From Variovorax sp. EL159 (GTDB taxonomy: Bacteria > Pseudomonadota > Gammaproteobacteria > Burkholderiales > Burkholderiaceae_C): a stretch of 64,000 bases of DNA. This document shows positions 29,548-36,814 of this stretch, piece after piece. Position 1 is the stretch's first letter. Each line of letters starts with the position of its first letter. The position numbers and the translations under genes were made by a program. The notes beneath the pieces were generated by a model. The model did no database searches. It saw only the letters and a list, made by a program, of their open reading frames with translations, and had not been told where the DNA came from. The stretch spans positions 124,001 to 188,000 of the forward strand of contig NZ_FMUJ01000010.1 in the NCBI RefSeq assembly GCF_900100965.1, read 5' to 3'.

Positions 29548-30453
29548 TTAAGCAAATACTGAACCAACTGTCTTGGGCAGCTTGCTCCTGAGCGCCTTCG
29601 AGCATAAGGGCTCGACGAGTTTCCACTGCCACTGGCAAACGAGTAGAACGGCCCACACAAGCCCGCCTTTTTGCAGCACCTTCGCGCAGATCGCGCCCGT
29701 ATCGAGTGCGCTCCTGACCTGCGACGGTGCGAGCGGCGGCACGTCGACGGTGACGAGGGTGTCGCCCAGGTCGCTGTTGTCCTTGCATTCGTTCGCGGGG
29801 CGGCGGCGGATGGCGGGGTCGTCGACATCGACGGCGTTGGCGATCACGGTGGCGGCAGCGTCGGCCTGCGCCGCGGTGGCGGCCAGCACCGTCACGCTGT
29901 CGGCGATGCCCAGCGAGAAGCTGCGGCCGCGCCAGCCACTGGTGGCCACGCCGCGCACGGGCTGGTCTGCGCGCAACTCGAACTGGCCGTCGGTGGTGAG
30001 CAGGCCGCTGTTCTCGCGCCAGTCGAAGCGCGCGATGTCGGCGAAGACACCGACGCGCGCGCACTGGCCGGGCGCAAGGTGCAGCGCGATGTCGCCGCCG
30101 TTGTTGATCCATGCGCGTTCGATGCCGGGGCGCTCGTAGAAGGGCATCAGCTCTTGCGCGACGGCACCCGCGACCGCCGCCATCGGCGTGATGAACATCG
30201 GCGAGAACGCGGCGCAGGCGTCCCACATGCGGCGTGCGATGACGCCGCGCGGGCGCAGCTTGTCGGTGACCGGCAGGCGCAGCAGCGGCAGCTCTTGCAC
30301 CAGCTCTTCGAGCACGTGCGAGAAGCGCGCCCAGGCCGCGTCGTGCGCGGCCGCGACGGCGTACCGGTCGCCGTGCGCCTCGGCCACGATGTCGATCGGG
30401 CCGTGGTTGAAGTGCCAGCGGTCGTTGTCGAGCGCTGTGCGCTGGGCGGTCAT
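29548..30453 (-). CDS. UPF0280 family protein (ApbE-related)
   Basis: The 301-residue protein resembles UPF0280 proteins: PIDIVAEAHGDRYAVAAAHDAAWARF, FITPMAAVAGAVAQELMPFY, AWINNGGDIALHLAPGQCARVG and GVATSGWRGRSFSLGIADSVTVLAATAAQADAAAT. The fold is related to the ApbE flavin-transferase family, but the function is not established. The last 45 residues (from GGLVWAVLLVCQWQWKL on) are less family-like and are encoded by a stretch with visibly lower GC, so the C-terminus may be altered. It follows the 6-hydroxynicotinate reductase, with repeat B in the gap. Confidence 0.75.
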   Translation of the reverse strand: MTAQRTALDNDRWHFNHGPIDIVAEAHGDRYAVAAAHDAAWARFSHVLEELVQELPLLRLPVTDKLRPRGVIARRMWDACAAFSPMFITPMAAVAGAVAQELMPFYERPGIERAWINNGGDIALHLAPGQCARVGVFADIARFDWRENSGLLTTDGQFELRADQPVRGVATSGWRGRSFSLGIADSVTVLAATAAQADAAATVIANAVDVDDPAIRRRPANECKDNSDLGDTLVTVDVPPLAPSQVRSALDTGAICAKVLQKGGLVWAVLLVCQWQWKLVEPLCSKALRSKLPKTVGSVFA

Positions 30454-30479
30454 GGCTCACCCTCGAGGGATGCGCATTT

Positions 30480-30585
30480 CTCCCTCCCCTTCCGGGGGAG
30501 GGTTGGGGTGGGGGCACGCGGCGCATCCACCGGGCGCTCTGCCCGCCCCCATCCCAGCCTTCCCCCAGCGGGGGAAGGAGCAAGA
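30480..30585. repeat. palindromic repeat family B, copy 3
   Basis: Arms TCCCTCCCCTTCCGGGGGAG and CTTCCCCCAGCGGGGGAAGG enclose a core beginning CACGCGGCGCATCCACCGGG. The same core occurs inverted in copy 4 (35291-35395). The element fills the 161-bp gap between the 6-hydroxynicotinate reductase gene and the UPF0280 gene. Confidence 0.85.
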
Positions 30586-30614
30586 ACCACGGCGCGCATC
30601 GACGCGGGCATTTT

Positions 30615-32252
30615 TCAACCCAGCATCGGCGCGTGACCGAGCGGCCACGGATTGGCCTCGTCGACCGCGAGCCACTGGCGCGCGAGCGGCGCGCCGTCTT
30701 CCTGCCACGCACCGCGCGCAAGCGCCTGTTCGAGCGAGAAGATGTGTCTCATGTGGCCGCCGAGCGCCTCGTAGTCGTCGCGCCGCATGCTGAATTCGAT
30801 GGGCGCCACGATGGCCGGCGTGGGCACCGTGCCGAAGCTGTTGTCGGGCATGCGCATGACGTCGGCCATCACGGTGATGCCGCCGCCGGGCCACACATAG
30901 GCCGGCGCACCGCCGCAGGTGACGTTGACCAGCGCGCGCTTGATGGCGCGCGTCAGCAGCACCGGGTTTTCAGTGACGCCCGCACGCAGGCTGCCGCCGG
31001 CGCCGCCGAGGAACAACACGGTGCACAGCGACGGCTCGCAGTTCTCGCCGATGCGATCGACGATGCGCTTCACTTCGGGCGGCATCGGGTGCTCGACCGG
31101 CTTGAGCGCCTCGTCGAGCACGTACCACTGCGCATGCTCGCCGGTGGTCGATGTCATGAGCAGGCGCAGGCCGGGGCGCGCGACGCCCTCTTCCCAGCCT
31201 TCGATGATCGCGAGCGGATCGGCGATGTCGGTGCCGCCCCAGCCATTGCCTGGGTTCGCCACCTGGAAGTAGCGCCCCGGCGTCGATTTGCGGCCCAGCA
31301 TCTGGATGCCCGAGGGCGCCATGTCGAGGCAGCGGCCGGCCTGGTGCTCGGTGAGCACGCCGGTGATGTGGTCGTCGACCACCACCACCTCGTCGGCCAC
31401 GCCCGCGAACTGGCGCGCGAAGATGCCGACCGCCGCCGAGCCGCAGCCCACGCGCATGCGCTGCTCTTCGACGCCGTTGACGATGGGCGCCTTGCCGGCC
31501 TGGATGACGAGGGTGGAGCCGCCGTCGATGGTGCATTCCACGGCCTTCTTGTTGCCCAGCAACTGCATCAGCTCGGCCGTCATGCGGCCTTCTTTCTTGC
31601 TGCCGCCGGTGAGGTGGTGCACGCCGCCCAGCGACAGCATCTGCGAGCCGTATTCGGACGTGGTGACGTGGCCCACGACCTCGCCGCGGTAGCGCACGTT
31701 GGCCTGCTCGGAACCGAGGAAGCGGTCGGTGTCGATCTTCACCTTGAAGCTGCAGTAGCTGAAGATGCCTTCGGTGACGACGGTGACCATGTCGACGCCT
31801 TTGGCCTTGGAGGCCACGATGAAAGGGGCGGGCTTGTAGTCGGGGTAGGTGGTGGACGAGCCCACGCCGGTGACGAAGACTTCGTCGGCGTGCAGCAGGT
31901 CGCCATTCCAGTCGGGCGCGGCCACTGCGCCTGCTGCATCGGCAGTGGTGGCGGCTTCTTCAGTGGCGCGATTGAAAGGCACCAGCGCGGGCGCATCGGC
32001 TGCGATTGCGCGGCGCAGCAGCACCACGGGGTCGACACGCACCAGCACGCCTTCCTTGTTGGCATAGCGGTCGCAGGCACCGGTGCGGCCGTCGGAGATC
32101 TGGCACAGCACGGGGCAGGCGTTGCACTCGACCTTGGCGGTGCTCATGCGCTCGTTGCGCGGCGGCGCCTTGCCGAAGGCGCTGCTGCCGGCTTCGGCAA
32201 CCACCGGCATGTCGATGCCGGGCAATCCGTCTGTCTTGGTGTGTTCTGTCAT
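30615..32252 (-). CDS. 6-hydroxynicotinate reductase (ferredoxin-dependent type)
   Basis: The 545-residue protein (start MTEHTKTDGLPGID) has an N-terminal iron-sulfur motif with C43, C46, C50 and C60 (VECNACPVLCQISDGRTGAC). A large conserved body follows: VFVTGVGSSTTYPDYKPAPF, GSQMLSLGGVHHLTGGSKKEG, VVVDDHITGVLTEHQAG and GGAGGSLRAGVTENPVLLTRAI. It matches what I recall of 6-hydroxynicotinate reductase of the E. barkeri pathway, which reduces 6-hydroxynicotinate to 1,4,5,6-tetrahydro-6-oxonicotinate with reduced ferredoxin. The frame is open 34 codons upstream, but that part is intergenic in character. The enamidase that uses its product is encoded divergently nearby, which supports the call. 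Confidence 0.82.
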   Translation of the reverse strand: MTEHTKTDGLPGIDMPVVAEAGSSAFGKAPPRNERMSTAKVECNACPVLCQISDGRTGACDRYANKEGVLVRVDPVVLLRRAIAADAPALVPFNRATEEAATTADAAGAVAAPDWNGDLLHADEVFVTGVGSSTTYPDYKPAPFIVASKAKGVDMVTVVTEGIFSYCSFKVKIDTDRFLGSEQANVRYRGEVVGHVTTSEYGSQMLSLGGVHHLTGGSKKEGRMTAELMQLLGNKKAVECTIDGGSTLVIQAGKAPIVNGVEEQRMRVGCGSAAVGIFARQFAGVADEVVVVDDHITGVLTEHQAGRCLDMAPSGIQMLGRKSTPGRYFQVANPGNGWGGTDIADPLAIIEGWEEGVARPGLRLLMTSTTGEHAQWYVLDEALKPVEHPMPPEVKRIVDRIGENCEPSLCTVLFLGGAGGSLRAGVTENPVLLTRAIKRALVNVTCGGAPAYVWPGGGITVMADVMRMPDNSFGTVPTPAIVAPIEFSMRRDDYEALGGHMRHIFSLEQALARGAWQEDGAPLARQWLAVDEANPWPLGHAPMLG

Positions 32253-32345
32253 CGGGGCGATCTCGTGGGCGTGTGTCGGGCAATACCGTCCGGCGAGGGT
32301 TGCAACAAACGTGCCGTCTGCCCGCTTGTGCGTCGACTGCCGTTT

Positions 32346-32363
32346 GTGTAGCATTCCCTACAC
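32346..32363. promoter_or_regulatory. candidate operator 1, inverted repeat GTGTAG-N6-CTACAC
   Basis: This is a perfect six-base inverted repeat with a six-base spacer, built on the half-site TGTAG. It shares that half-site with operator 2, which lies 17 bases downstream. It sits about 95 bases before the 6-hydroxynicotinate reductase start. It is a likely target of the TetR regulator at 33352, though other regulators are possible. Confidence 0.55.
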
Positions 32364-32379
32364 TTTCATGTTGCGTTCA

Positions 32380-32400
32380 CTACATTCGAGGTCAATGTAG
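32380..32400. promoter_or_regulatory. candidate operator 2, inverted repeat CTACATT-N7-AATGTAG
   Basis: This is a perfect seven-base inverted repeat with a seven-base spacer, using the same TGTAG/CTACA half-sites as operator 1 but in the opposite order. The two centres are about 36 bases apart. It lies about 155 bases before the ferredoxin reductase start. A minus-strand TTGACC overlaps it. Confidence 0.55.
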
Positions 32401-32555
32401 CAAACGGGCCCGATGCTTGCAATGGTGTTTTCTCTCGGGGTTTTTGCCGACCAACGACAATGGAGGGTTCGAAGCCGGCCGACGGTTGCCGCCCCACAGG
32501 CGTGCATTTCGGCTCAGCCACCTTCCTCTGTTTTCAACCAACACTTGAGTTCTGT

Positions 32556-33329
32556 ATGAGTGCATTCAGCGAAGAACGCGTCCTGAGCGTCCACCACTGG
32601 ACCGACCGCCTGTTCACCTTCACCACCACGCGCGATGCGGCGCTGCGCTTCTCGAACGGTCATTTCACGATGATCGGCCTGAAGGTCAACAACAAGCCCC
32701 TGCTGCGCGCCTACAGCATCGTGAGCCCCAACTACGAGGAGCACCTCGAGTTCCTGAGCATCAAGGTGGAAGACGGCCCGCTCACCTCGAAGCTGCAGCA
32801 CATCCAGGTGGGCGACACCATCATCGTGGGCCGCAAGCCCACCGGCACTTTGCTGATCGACTACACGCTGCCCGCCAAGCGCCTGTACCTGTTCGGCACG
32901 GGCACCGGCCTTGCACCGTTCATGAGCATCATCCGCGACCCCGACACCTACGAGAAGTTCGAGCAGGTCATCCTGGTGCACGGCGTGCGCCAGGTCGACG
33001 AGCTGGCCTACCACGACCTCGTGACCGACCACCTGCCCAAGCACGAGATCCTGGGCGAGATGATCGAGAAGCAGCTGCTCTACTACCCGACCGTCACGCG
33101 CGAAGAGTTCCGCAACCAGGGCCGCATCACCGACCTGATCGAGAGCAACAAGCTCACCGACGACCTGGGCCTGCCGCCCCTGAACGTCGAGGAAGACCGC
33201 GTCATGCTGTGCGGCAGCCCCGGCCTGCTGGTCGACCTGAAGCACATCCTCGAGGCGCGTGGCTTCAAGGAAGGCAACACCTCGACGCCGGGCGACTTCG
33301 TCGTCGAACGCGCCTTCGCAGAAAAGTAA
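32556..33329 (+). CDS. ferredoxin-NADP(+) reductase
   Basis: The 257-residue flavoprotein starts at MSAFSEERVLSVHHW. The FAD motif is RAYSIVSPNYEEHLEF, the NADP-binding glycine motif is LFGTGTGLAPFMSIIRDP, then VILVHGVRQ and VMLCGSPGLLVDLKHILE. The C-terminus FVVERAFAEK is typical of bacterial Fpr. It moves electrons between NADPH and ferredoxin or flavodoxin. It is the first gene of the plus-strand nicotinate operon, so it may supply reduced ferredoxin to 6-hydroxynicotinate reductase encoded divergently. The longer upstream frame has no family sequence. Confidence 0.9.
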   Translation: MSAFSEERVLSVHHWTDRLFTFTTTRDAALRFSNGHFTMIGLKVNNKPLLRAYSIVSPNYEEHLEFLSIKVEDGPLTSKLQHIQVGDTIIVGRKPTGTLLIDYTLPAKRLYLFGTGTGLAPFMSIIRDPDTYEKFEQVILVHGVRQVDELAYHDLVTDHLPKHEILGEMIEKQLLYYPTVTREEFRNQGRITDLIESNKLTDDLGLPPLNVEEDRVMLCGSPGLLVDLKHILEARGFKEGNTSTPGDFVVERAFAEK

Positions 33330-33351
33330 GCCCAGAGACGCCGCGCGCACG

Positions 33352-34116
33352 ATGGCCGACAGCCGCACCGCCACGAAGTTGACCAAGCCCCAGCGCCGCA
33401 TCGGCGTGCGCGAGGCGGCGGCGCAGGCCACGCGCGACAGCATCCTGAAATCGGCGACCAAGGTGTTCGCCAAGTACGGCTACGACGGCGGCAGCGTGGA
33501 GAAGATCTCCAAGGCCGCGAAGTCGTACGACCGGATGATCTACTACTACTTCGGCAGCAAAGAGGGCCTCTTCATCGCGGTGCTCGAAGGCATCTACCAG
33601 CGCATGGACGATGCCGAGGCCGCCATCGCGCTCGATGCGAGCCGCCCCGTGGAAGCGCTCACCGAAGTCATCCGCTTCGTTCTCGGCTACTACCGCAAGA
33701 ACCCCGAGTTCGTGACGCTCTTGAACACCGAAAACCTGCACAAGGGCCGGCACATCTCGAAGTCGCTGCGGGCGCGCGAGTATTCGTCGCGGGCGGTGGC
33801 GATCATTTCCGAGATCCTGGCCAGCGGCTCTTTGCAGGGCCTGTTCCGCAAGGACCTCGTGGCACGCGACATCTACCTGCTGATCGCGTCCACCGGCTAT
33901 TTCTACACCTCGAACCGGCACACGCTGACCGCCTTTCTCGGCGAGCCGCTGGAATCGCCCGAGGCGATCACGCACTGGGAAGACTTCGTGATCGAGACCG
34001 TGCTGCGCACCGTGCGCGCGGACGACATACAAGACAACAACTCCCCATCCCACGACGAGGACACCACGAAATGGCAGAAATCGCAGCCGGCGCAAAGTCG
34101 GGCAAGGTCGTCATAA
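33352..34116 (+). CDS. TetR family transcriptional regulator
   Basis: The 254-residue protein has the TetR DNA-binding domain at about residues 25-75 (ATRDSILKSATKVFAKYGYDG, then KISKAAKSYDRMIYYYFGSKEGLFIAVLEGIY). A larger, helical ligand-binding part follows (LTEVIRFVLGYYRKNPEFVTLLNTENL). It starts 22 bases after the reductase stop. Its last 15 codons overlap the enamidase start by 46 bases. It most likely controls the divergent nicotinate promoters and responds to a pathway intermediate; the two TGTAG palindromes are the obvious targets. Confidence 0.88.
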   Translation: MADSRTATKLTKPQRRIGVREAAAQATRDSILKSATKVFAKYGYDGGSVEKISKAAKSYDRMIYYYFGSKEGLFIAVLEGIYQRMDDAEAAIALDASRPVEALTEVIRFVLGYYRKNPEFVTLLNTENLHKGRHISKSLRAREYSSRAVAIISEILASGSLQGLFRKDLVARDIYLLIASTGYFYTSNRHTLTAFLGEPLESPEAITHWEDFVIETVLRTVRADDIQDNNSPSHDEDTTKWQKSQPAQSRARSS

Positions 34117-35270
34117 AGAACATCGGGCTGCTGCTCTCGGGCGACATCGACAAGCCCATCCTCGACGCCGACACCATCGTGGTGAACGACGGCCTGATCG
34201 TCGCGGTCGGCAAGGAGAAAGACTGCGACCTCGAAGGCGCCCAGACCGTCATCGACGCGCGCAGGACCTGCGTGGCACCGGGCCTGATCGACAGCCACGT
34301 GCACCCGGTGTTCGGCGACTGGACGCCGCGCCAGGGCCAGATCGGCTGGATCGACTCGACCATGCACGGCGGCGTGACGACGATGATTTCCGCCGGCGAA
34401 GTGCACCTGCCCGGCCGCCCGAAGGACATCGTCGGCCTGAAGGCGCTGGCCATCACCGCGCAGCGCGCGTTCGACAACTTCCGCCCCGGCGGCGTGAAGG
34501 TGCTGGCCGGCGCGCCGGTCATCGAGAAGGGCATGGTCGAGAGCGACTTCAAGGAACTCGCCGAAGCCGGCGTGGGCCTGCTCGGCGAAGTCGGCCTGGG
34601 CTCGGTGAAGGCCGGCTACGAGGCCAAGGAGATGGTGGCCTGGGCGCGCAAGTACGGCATCCAGAGCACGATCCACACGGGCGGCCCGTCGATTCCGGGC
34701 TCGGGCCTGATCGACAAGGACGTGGTGCTCGAAGCCGACGCCGACATCATCGGCCACATCAACGGCGGCCACACCTCGCTGCCCGAGGCGCATGTGTGCG
34801 AGCTGTGCGAGAAGAGCTCGCGCGCCATCGAGATCGTGCACAACGGCAACGAGAAGGTCGCCATCGCGGCGGCCAAGGCGGCACTCGAACTGAAGTGCCC
34901 GCACCGCGTGATCCTGGGCACCGACGGGCCCGCGGGCTCGGGCGTGCAGCCGCTGGGCATCCTCCGCATGGTGGCAATGCTGTCGTCGATCGCGAACATT
35001 CCAGCCGAGTTGGTGTTCTGCTTTGCCACCGGCAACACCGCGAAGATCCGCAAGCTCAACTGCGGGCTGGTCGAAGTGGGCCGCGATGCCGACTTCGTCT
35101 TCATGGACCGCGCGCAGCACTCGCCCGCACCGGGCTTGCTCGAAAGCGTGCGGCTCGGCGACATCCCGGGCGTGGGCATGGTGATGATCGACGGCATCGT
35201 GCGCTGCGGCCGCAGCCGCAACACGCCGCCTGCGACAGAGATTCCGGTGGTGGTGTCGGGCGCGCACTGA
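34071..35270 (+). CDS. enamidase (1,4,5,6-tetrahydro-6-oxonicotinate ring-opening amidohydrolase)
   Basis: The 399-residue metal-dependent amidohydrolase closely resembles E. barkeri enamidase as I recall it: VVIKNIGLLLSGDIDKPILD, HGGVTTMISAGEVHLPGRPKD, GEVGLGSVKAGYEAKEMVAW and the end MIDGIVRCGRSRNTPPA. Metal ligands are H76 and H78 (DSHVHP), E173, H202 (IHTGG), H229 (GHINGG) and D285 (GTDGPAGSG). The known enzyme opens the reduced ring to 2-formylglutarate and ammonia. The ATG overlaps the tetR end by 46 bases and is preceded by GAGGAC. Together with the reductase it defines the reductive nicotinate branch. Confidence 0.85.
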   Translation: MAEIAAGAKSGKVVIKNIGLLLSGDIDKPILDADTIVVNDGLIVAVGKEKDCDLEGAQTVIDARRTCVAPGLIDSHVHPVFGDWTPRQGQIGWIDSTMHGGVTTMISAGEVHLPGRPKDIVGLKALAITAQRAFDNFRPGGVKVLAGAPVIEKGMVESDFKELAEAGVGLLGEVGLGSVKAGYEAKEMVAWARKYGIQSTIHTGGPSIPGSGLIDKDVVLEADADIIGHINGGHTSLPEAHVCELCEKSSRAIEIVHNGNEKVAIAAAKAALELKCPHRVILGTDGPAGSGVQPLGILRMVAMLSSIANIPAELVFCFATGNTAKIRKLNCGLVEVGRDADFVFMDRAQHSPAPGLLESVRLGDIPGVGMVMIDGIVRCGRSRNTPPATEIPVVVSGAH

Positions 35271-35290
35271 GAGCGTCAGCGCGCCCTCTT

Positions 35291-35395
35291 TCTCCTTCCC
35301 CTCTGGGGGAAGGTTGGGATGGGGGCAGGCAGGGCGCCCGATGGATGCGCCGCGTGCCCCCACCCCAGCCCTCCCCCAGAGGGGGAGGGAGCAAG
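35291..35395. repeat. palindromic repeat family B, copy 4
   Basis: Arms CTCCTTCCCCTCTGGGGGAA and CCTCCCCCAGAGGGGGAGGG surround a core that is nearly the reverse complement of the core in copy 3 (GCGCCCGATGGATGCGCCGC here). It occupies the gap between the converging enamidase and gtrA-like genes, where its stem might also act as a bidirectional transcription barrier. Confidence 0.85.
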
Positions 35396-35399
35396 ACGG

Positions 35400-35792
35400 C
35401 TACTTCGAACGGAAGACCAGGAAGCGCGCAGACAGAAAGTTGGCGCCCATCCCCGCGATGCTGCCCACCGCCACGCCCAGCGCGGCGGCCCAGCGCCCCT
35501 CGACCCAGTGCAGCGTCAGCACATAGGCGCCGTAGTTCAGCACGGCGCCCGCGACCATGGTCGCCAGATAGCTGAAGTACTCACGCCAGATCGAGCCCTT
35601 TGCCGAGACGCGCGTGGCAAAGGTGTAGCGGCGATTGAAGGCCCAGGTCGTGGTGGCGGCCGCCAGGAACGAGATCACCCGCGCCACGTACCAGCCGAGC
35701 ATCGGCGCCAGCAGGTACAGCAGCACCACGTCGACCACGAGGCCGATCACGCCGACCACCGCGAACGAGAGGAACTCGCGGCCGAGCTTCAT
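35400..35792 (-). CDS. GtrA family membrane protein
   Basis: The 130-residue protein has four predicted membrane segments and the GtrA pattern: FLSFAVVGVIGLVVDVVLLYLL, ARVISFLAAATTTWAFNRRYTF and the end GANFLSARFLVFRSK. GtrA-type proteins are thought to flip polyprenyl-phosphate-linked sugars across the inner membrane. The start MKLGREFL was chosen because it overlaps the glycosyltransferase stop by four bases. It forms a coupled trio with the two genes upstream. Confidence 0.88.
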   Translation of the reverse strand: MKLGREFLSFAVVGVIGLVVDVVLLYLLAPMLGWYVARVISFLAAATTTWAFNRRYTFATRVSAKGSIWREYFSYLATMVAGAVLNYGAYVLTLHWVEGRWAAALGVAVGSIAGMGANFLSARFLVFRSK

Positions 35793-36814
35793 CGCTGCTG
35801 TTGTTGCTGCTGCGTGATGCGGTCGCGCACACCCGGTATGGCCAGGTAGCACAGGCGCTTGGCCTCCTGCCGGCCGAGCGTGACGGTGTGCATCACGATG
35901 CCGCACACGAAGGACAGCATCGCCGCCAGCATCGCGCCGGTGGACAGCACCGCCGTGGGCAGCCGGGGCACCAGGCCGGTGTGCATGTAGGTCATGAGCA
36001 GCGGCACGGCCAGCGCAATCGATGCCACCATGAGCAGAGCCGCGATGATCGAGAAGAACTGCAGCGGCCGCTCGCTCACGAAGAGCTTGCAGATGGCCTT
36101 GAGGATGCGCCAGCCATCGCGGTAGGTCGAGAGCTTGCTGTGCGAGCCCTCGGGCCGCGTGCTGTAGGCGGTGCTTTCCTCGGCGTAGGGCATGCGCAGT
36201 TCGAGCGCGTGCACCGTGAGTTCGGTCTCGGTCTCGAAGCCGCGCGACAGCGCCGGGAACGACTTCGCATAGCGCCGCGAGAACACGCGGTAGCCCGAGA
36301 GCATGTCGGTGAGGCCGCCGCCGAAAAGTTGCACCACCGCGCCGGTCAGCAGGCGATTGCCGAAGCGATGGCCCTTGCGGTAGGTCTGCGCGTCCTGGCC
36401 GTCGTCGACCCGGTTGCCGACCACCATGTCGAGGTTGCCGTCGACCAGCCGGTCGATCAGGCGGCGCGCGGCGCCGGTGTCGTAGGTGGCGTCGCCGTCG
36501 ACCATGACGTACACGTCGGCCTCGACGTCCGCGAACATGCGCCGCACCACGTTGCCCTTGCCGGGCGCCGCCACGTGCGTGACGATGGCGCCCGCCGCGC
36601 GTGCCACGGCTGCCGTGTCATCGGTCGAGTTGTTGTCGAAGACGTGGATCTCGGCCTCGGGCAACGCCGCGCGAAAGCCCTCGACCACCTGCGCGATGGC
36701 CAGCGCTTCGTTGTAGCAGGGGATGACGGCGGCGATGCGCAGCGCCGCACCGCTGCGGCTTCGGCTCGCGGAAGAAGCGGCGAAGAAGGCGGCGGAGGGG
36801 TCGGCGTCGGTCAT
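35789..36814 (-). CDS. family 2 glycosyltransferase (polyprenyl-phosphate sugar transferase type)
   Basis: The 341-residue protein has a GT2 domain: AAVIPCYNEALAIAQVVEGF, FDNNSTDDTAAVARAAGAIV and the DxD region VYVMVDGDATYD, then GFETETELTVHALE. Two C-terminal membrane segments follow (FSIIAALLMVASIALAVPLL, TGAMLAAMLSFVCGIVM). It resembles GtrB/DPM1-type enzymes that load a sugar onto undecaprenyl phosphate. The chain ends in six glutamines, a short CAG/CAA run. Its ends overlap both neighbours by four bases. Confidence 0.87.
   Translation of the reverse strand: MTDADPSAAFFAASSASRSRSGAALRIAAVIPCYNEALAIAQVVEGFRAALPEAEIHVFDNNSTDDTAAVARAAGAIVTHVAAPGKGNVVRRMFADVEADVYVMVDGDATYDTGAARRLIDRLVDGNLDMVVGNRVDDGQDAQTYRKGHRFGNRLLTGAVVQLFGGGLTDMLSGYRVFSRRYAKSFPALSRGFETETELTVHALELRMPYAEESTAYSTRPEGSHSKLSTYRDGWRILKAICKLFVSERPLQFFSIIAALLMVASIALAVPLLMTYMHTGLVPRLPTAVLSTGAMLAAMLSFVCGIVMHTVTLGRQEAKRLCYLAIPGVRDRITQQQQQQR

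Larger units (their letters stand above)
32253..32555. promoter_or_regulatory. divergent promoter region of the nicotinate genes
   Basis: This 303-bp gap separates the minus-strand reductase operon from the plus-strand reductase/regulator/enamidase operon. It must hold promoters in both directions and contains two related palindromes near its middle (listed separately). A TTGACC on the minus strand inside the second palindrome could be a -35 element, but I see no convincing -10 at the right distance. No repeat copy lies here. Confidence 0.7.

Noticed and set aside
35793..35812. CAG/CAA run at the glycosyltransferase C-terminus as a phase-variable repeat
   Set aside because: Only six codons of mixed CAG/CAA; too short and imperfect for slippage-based switching.
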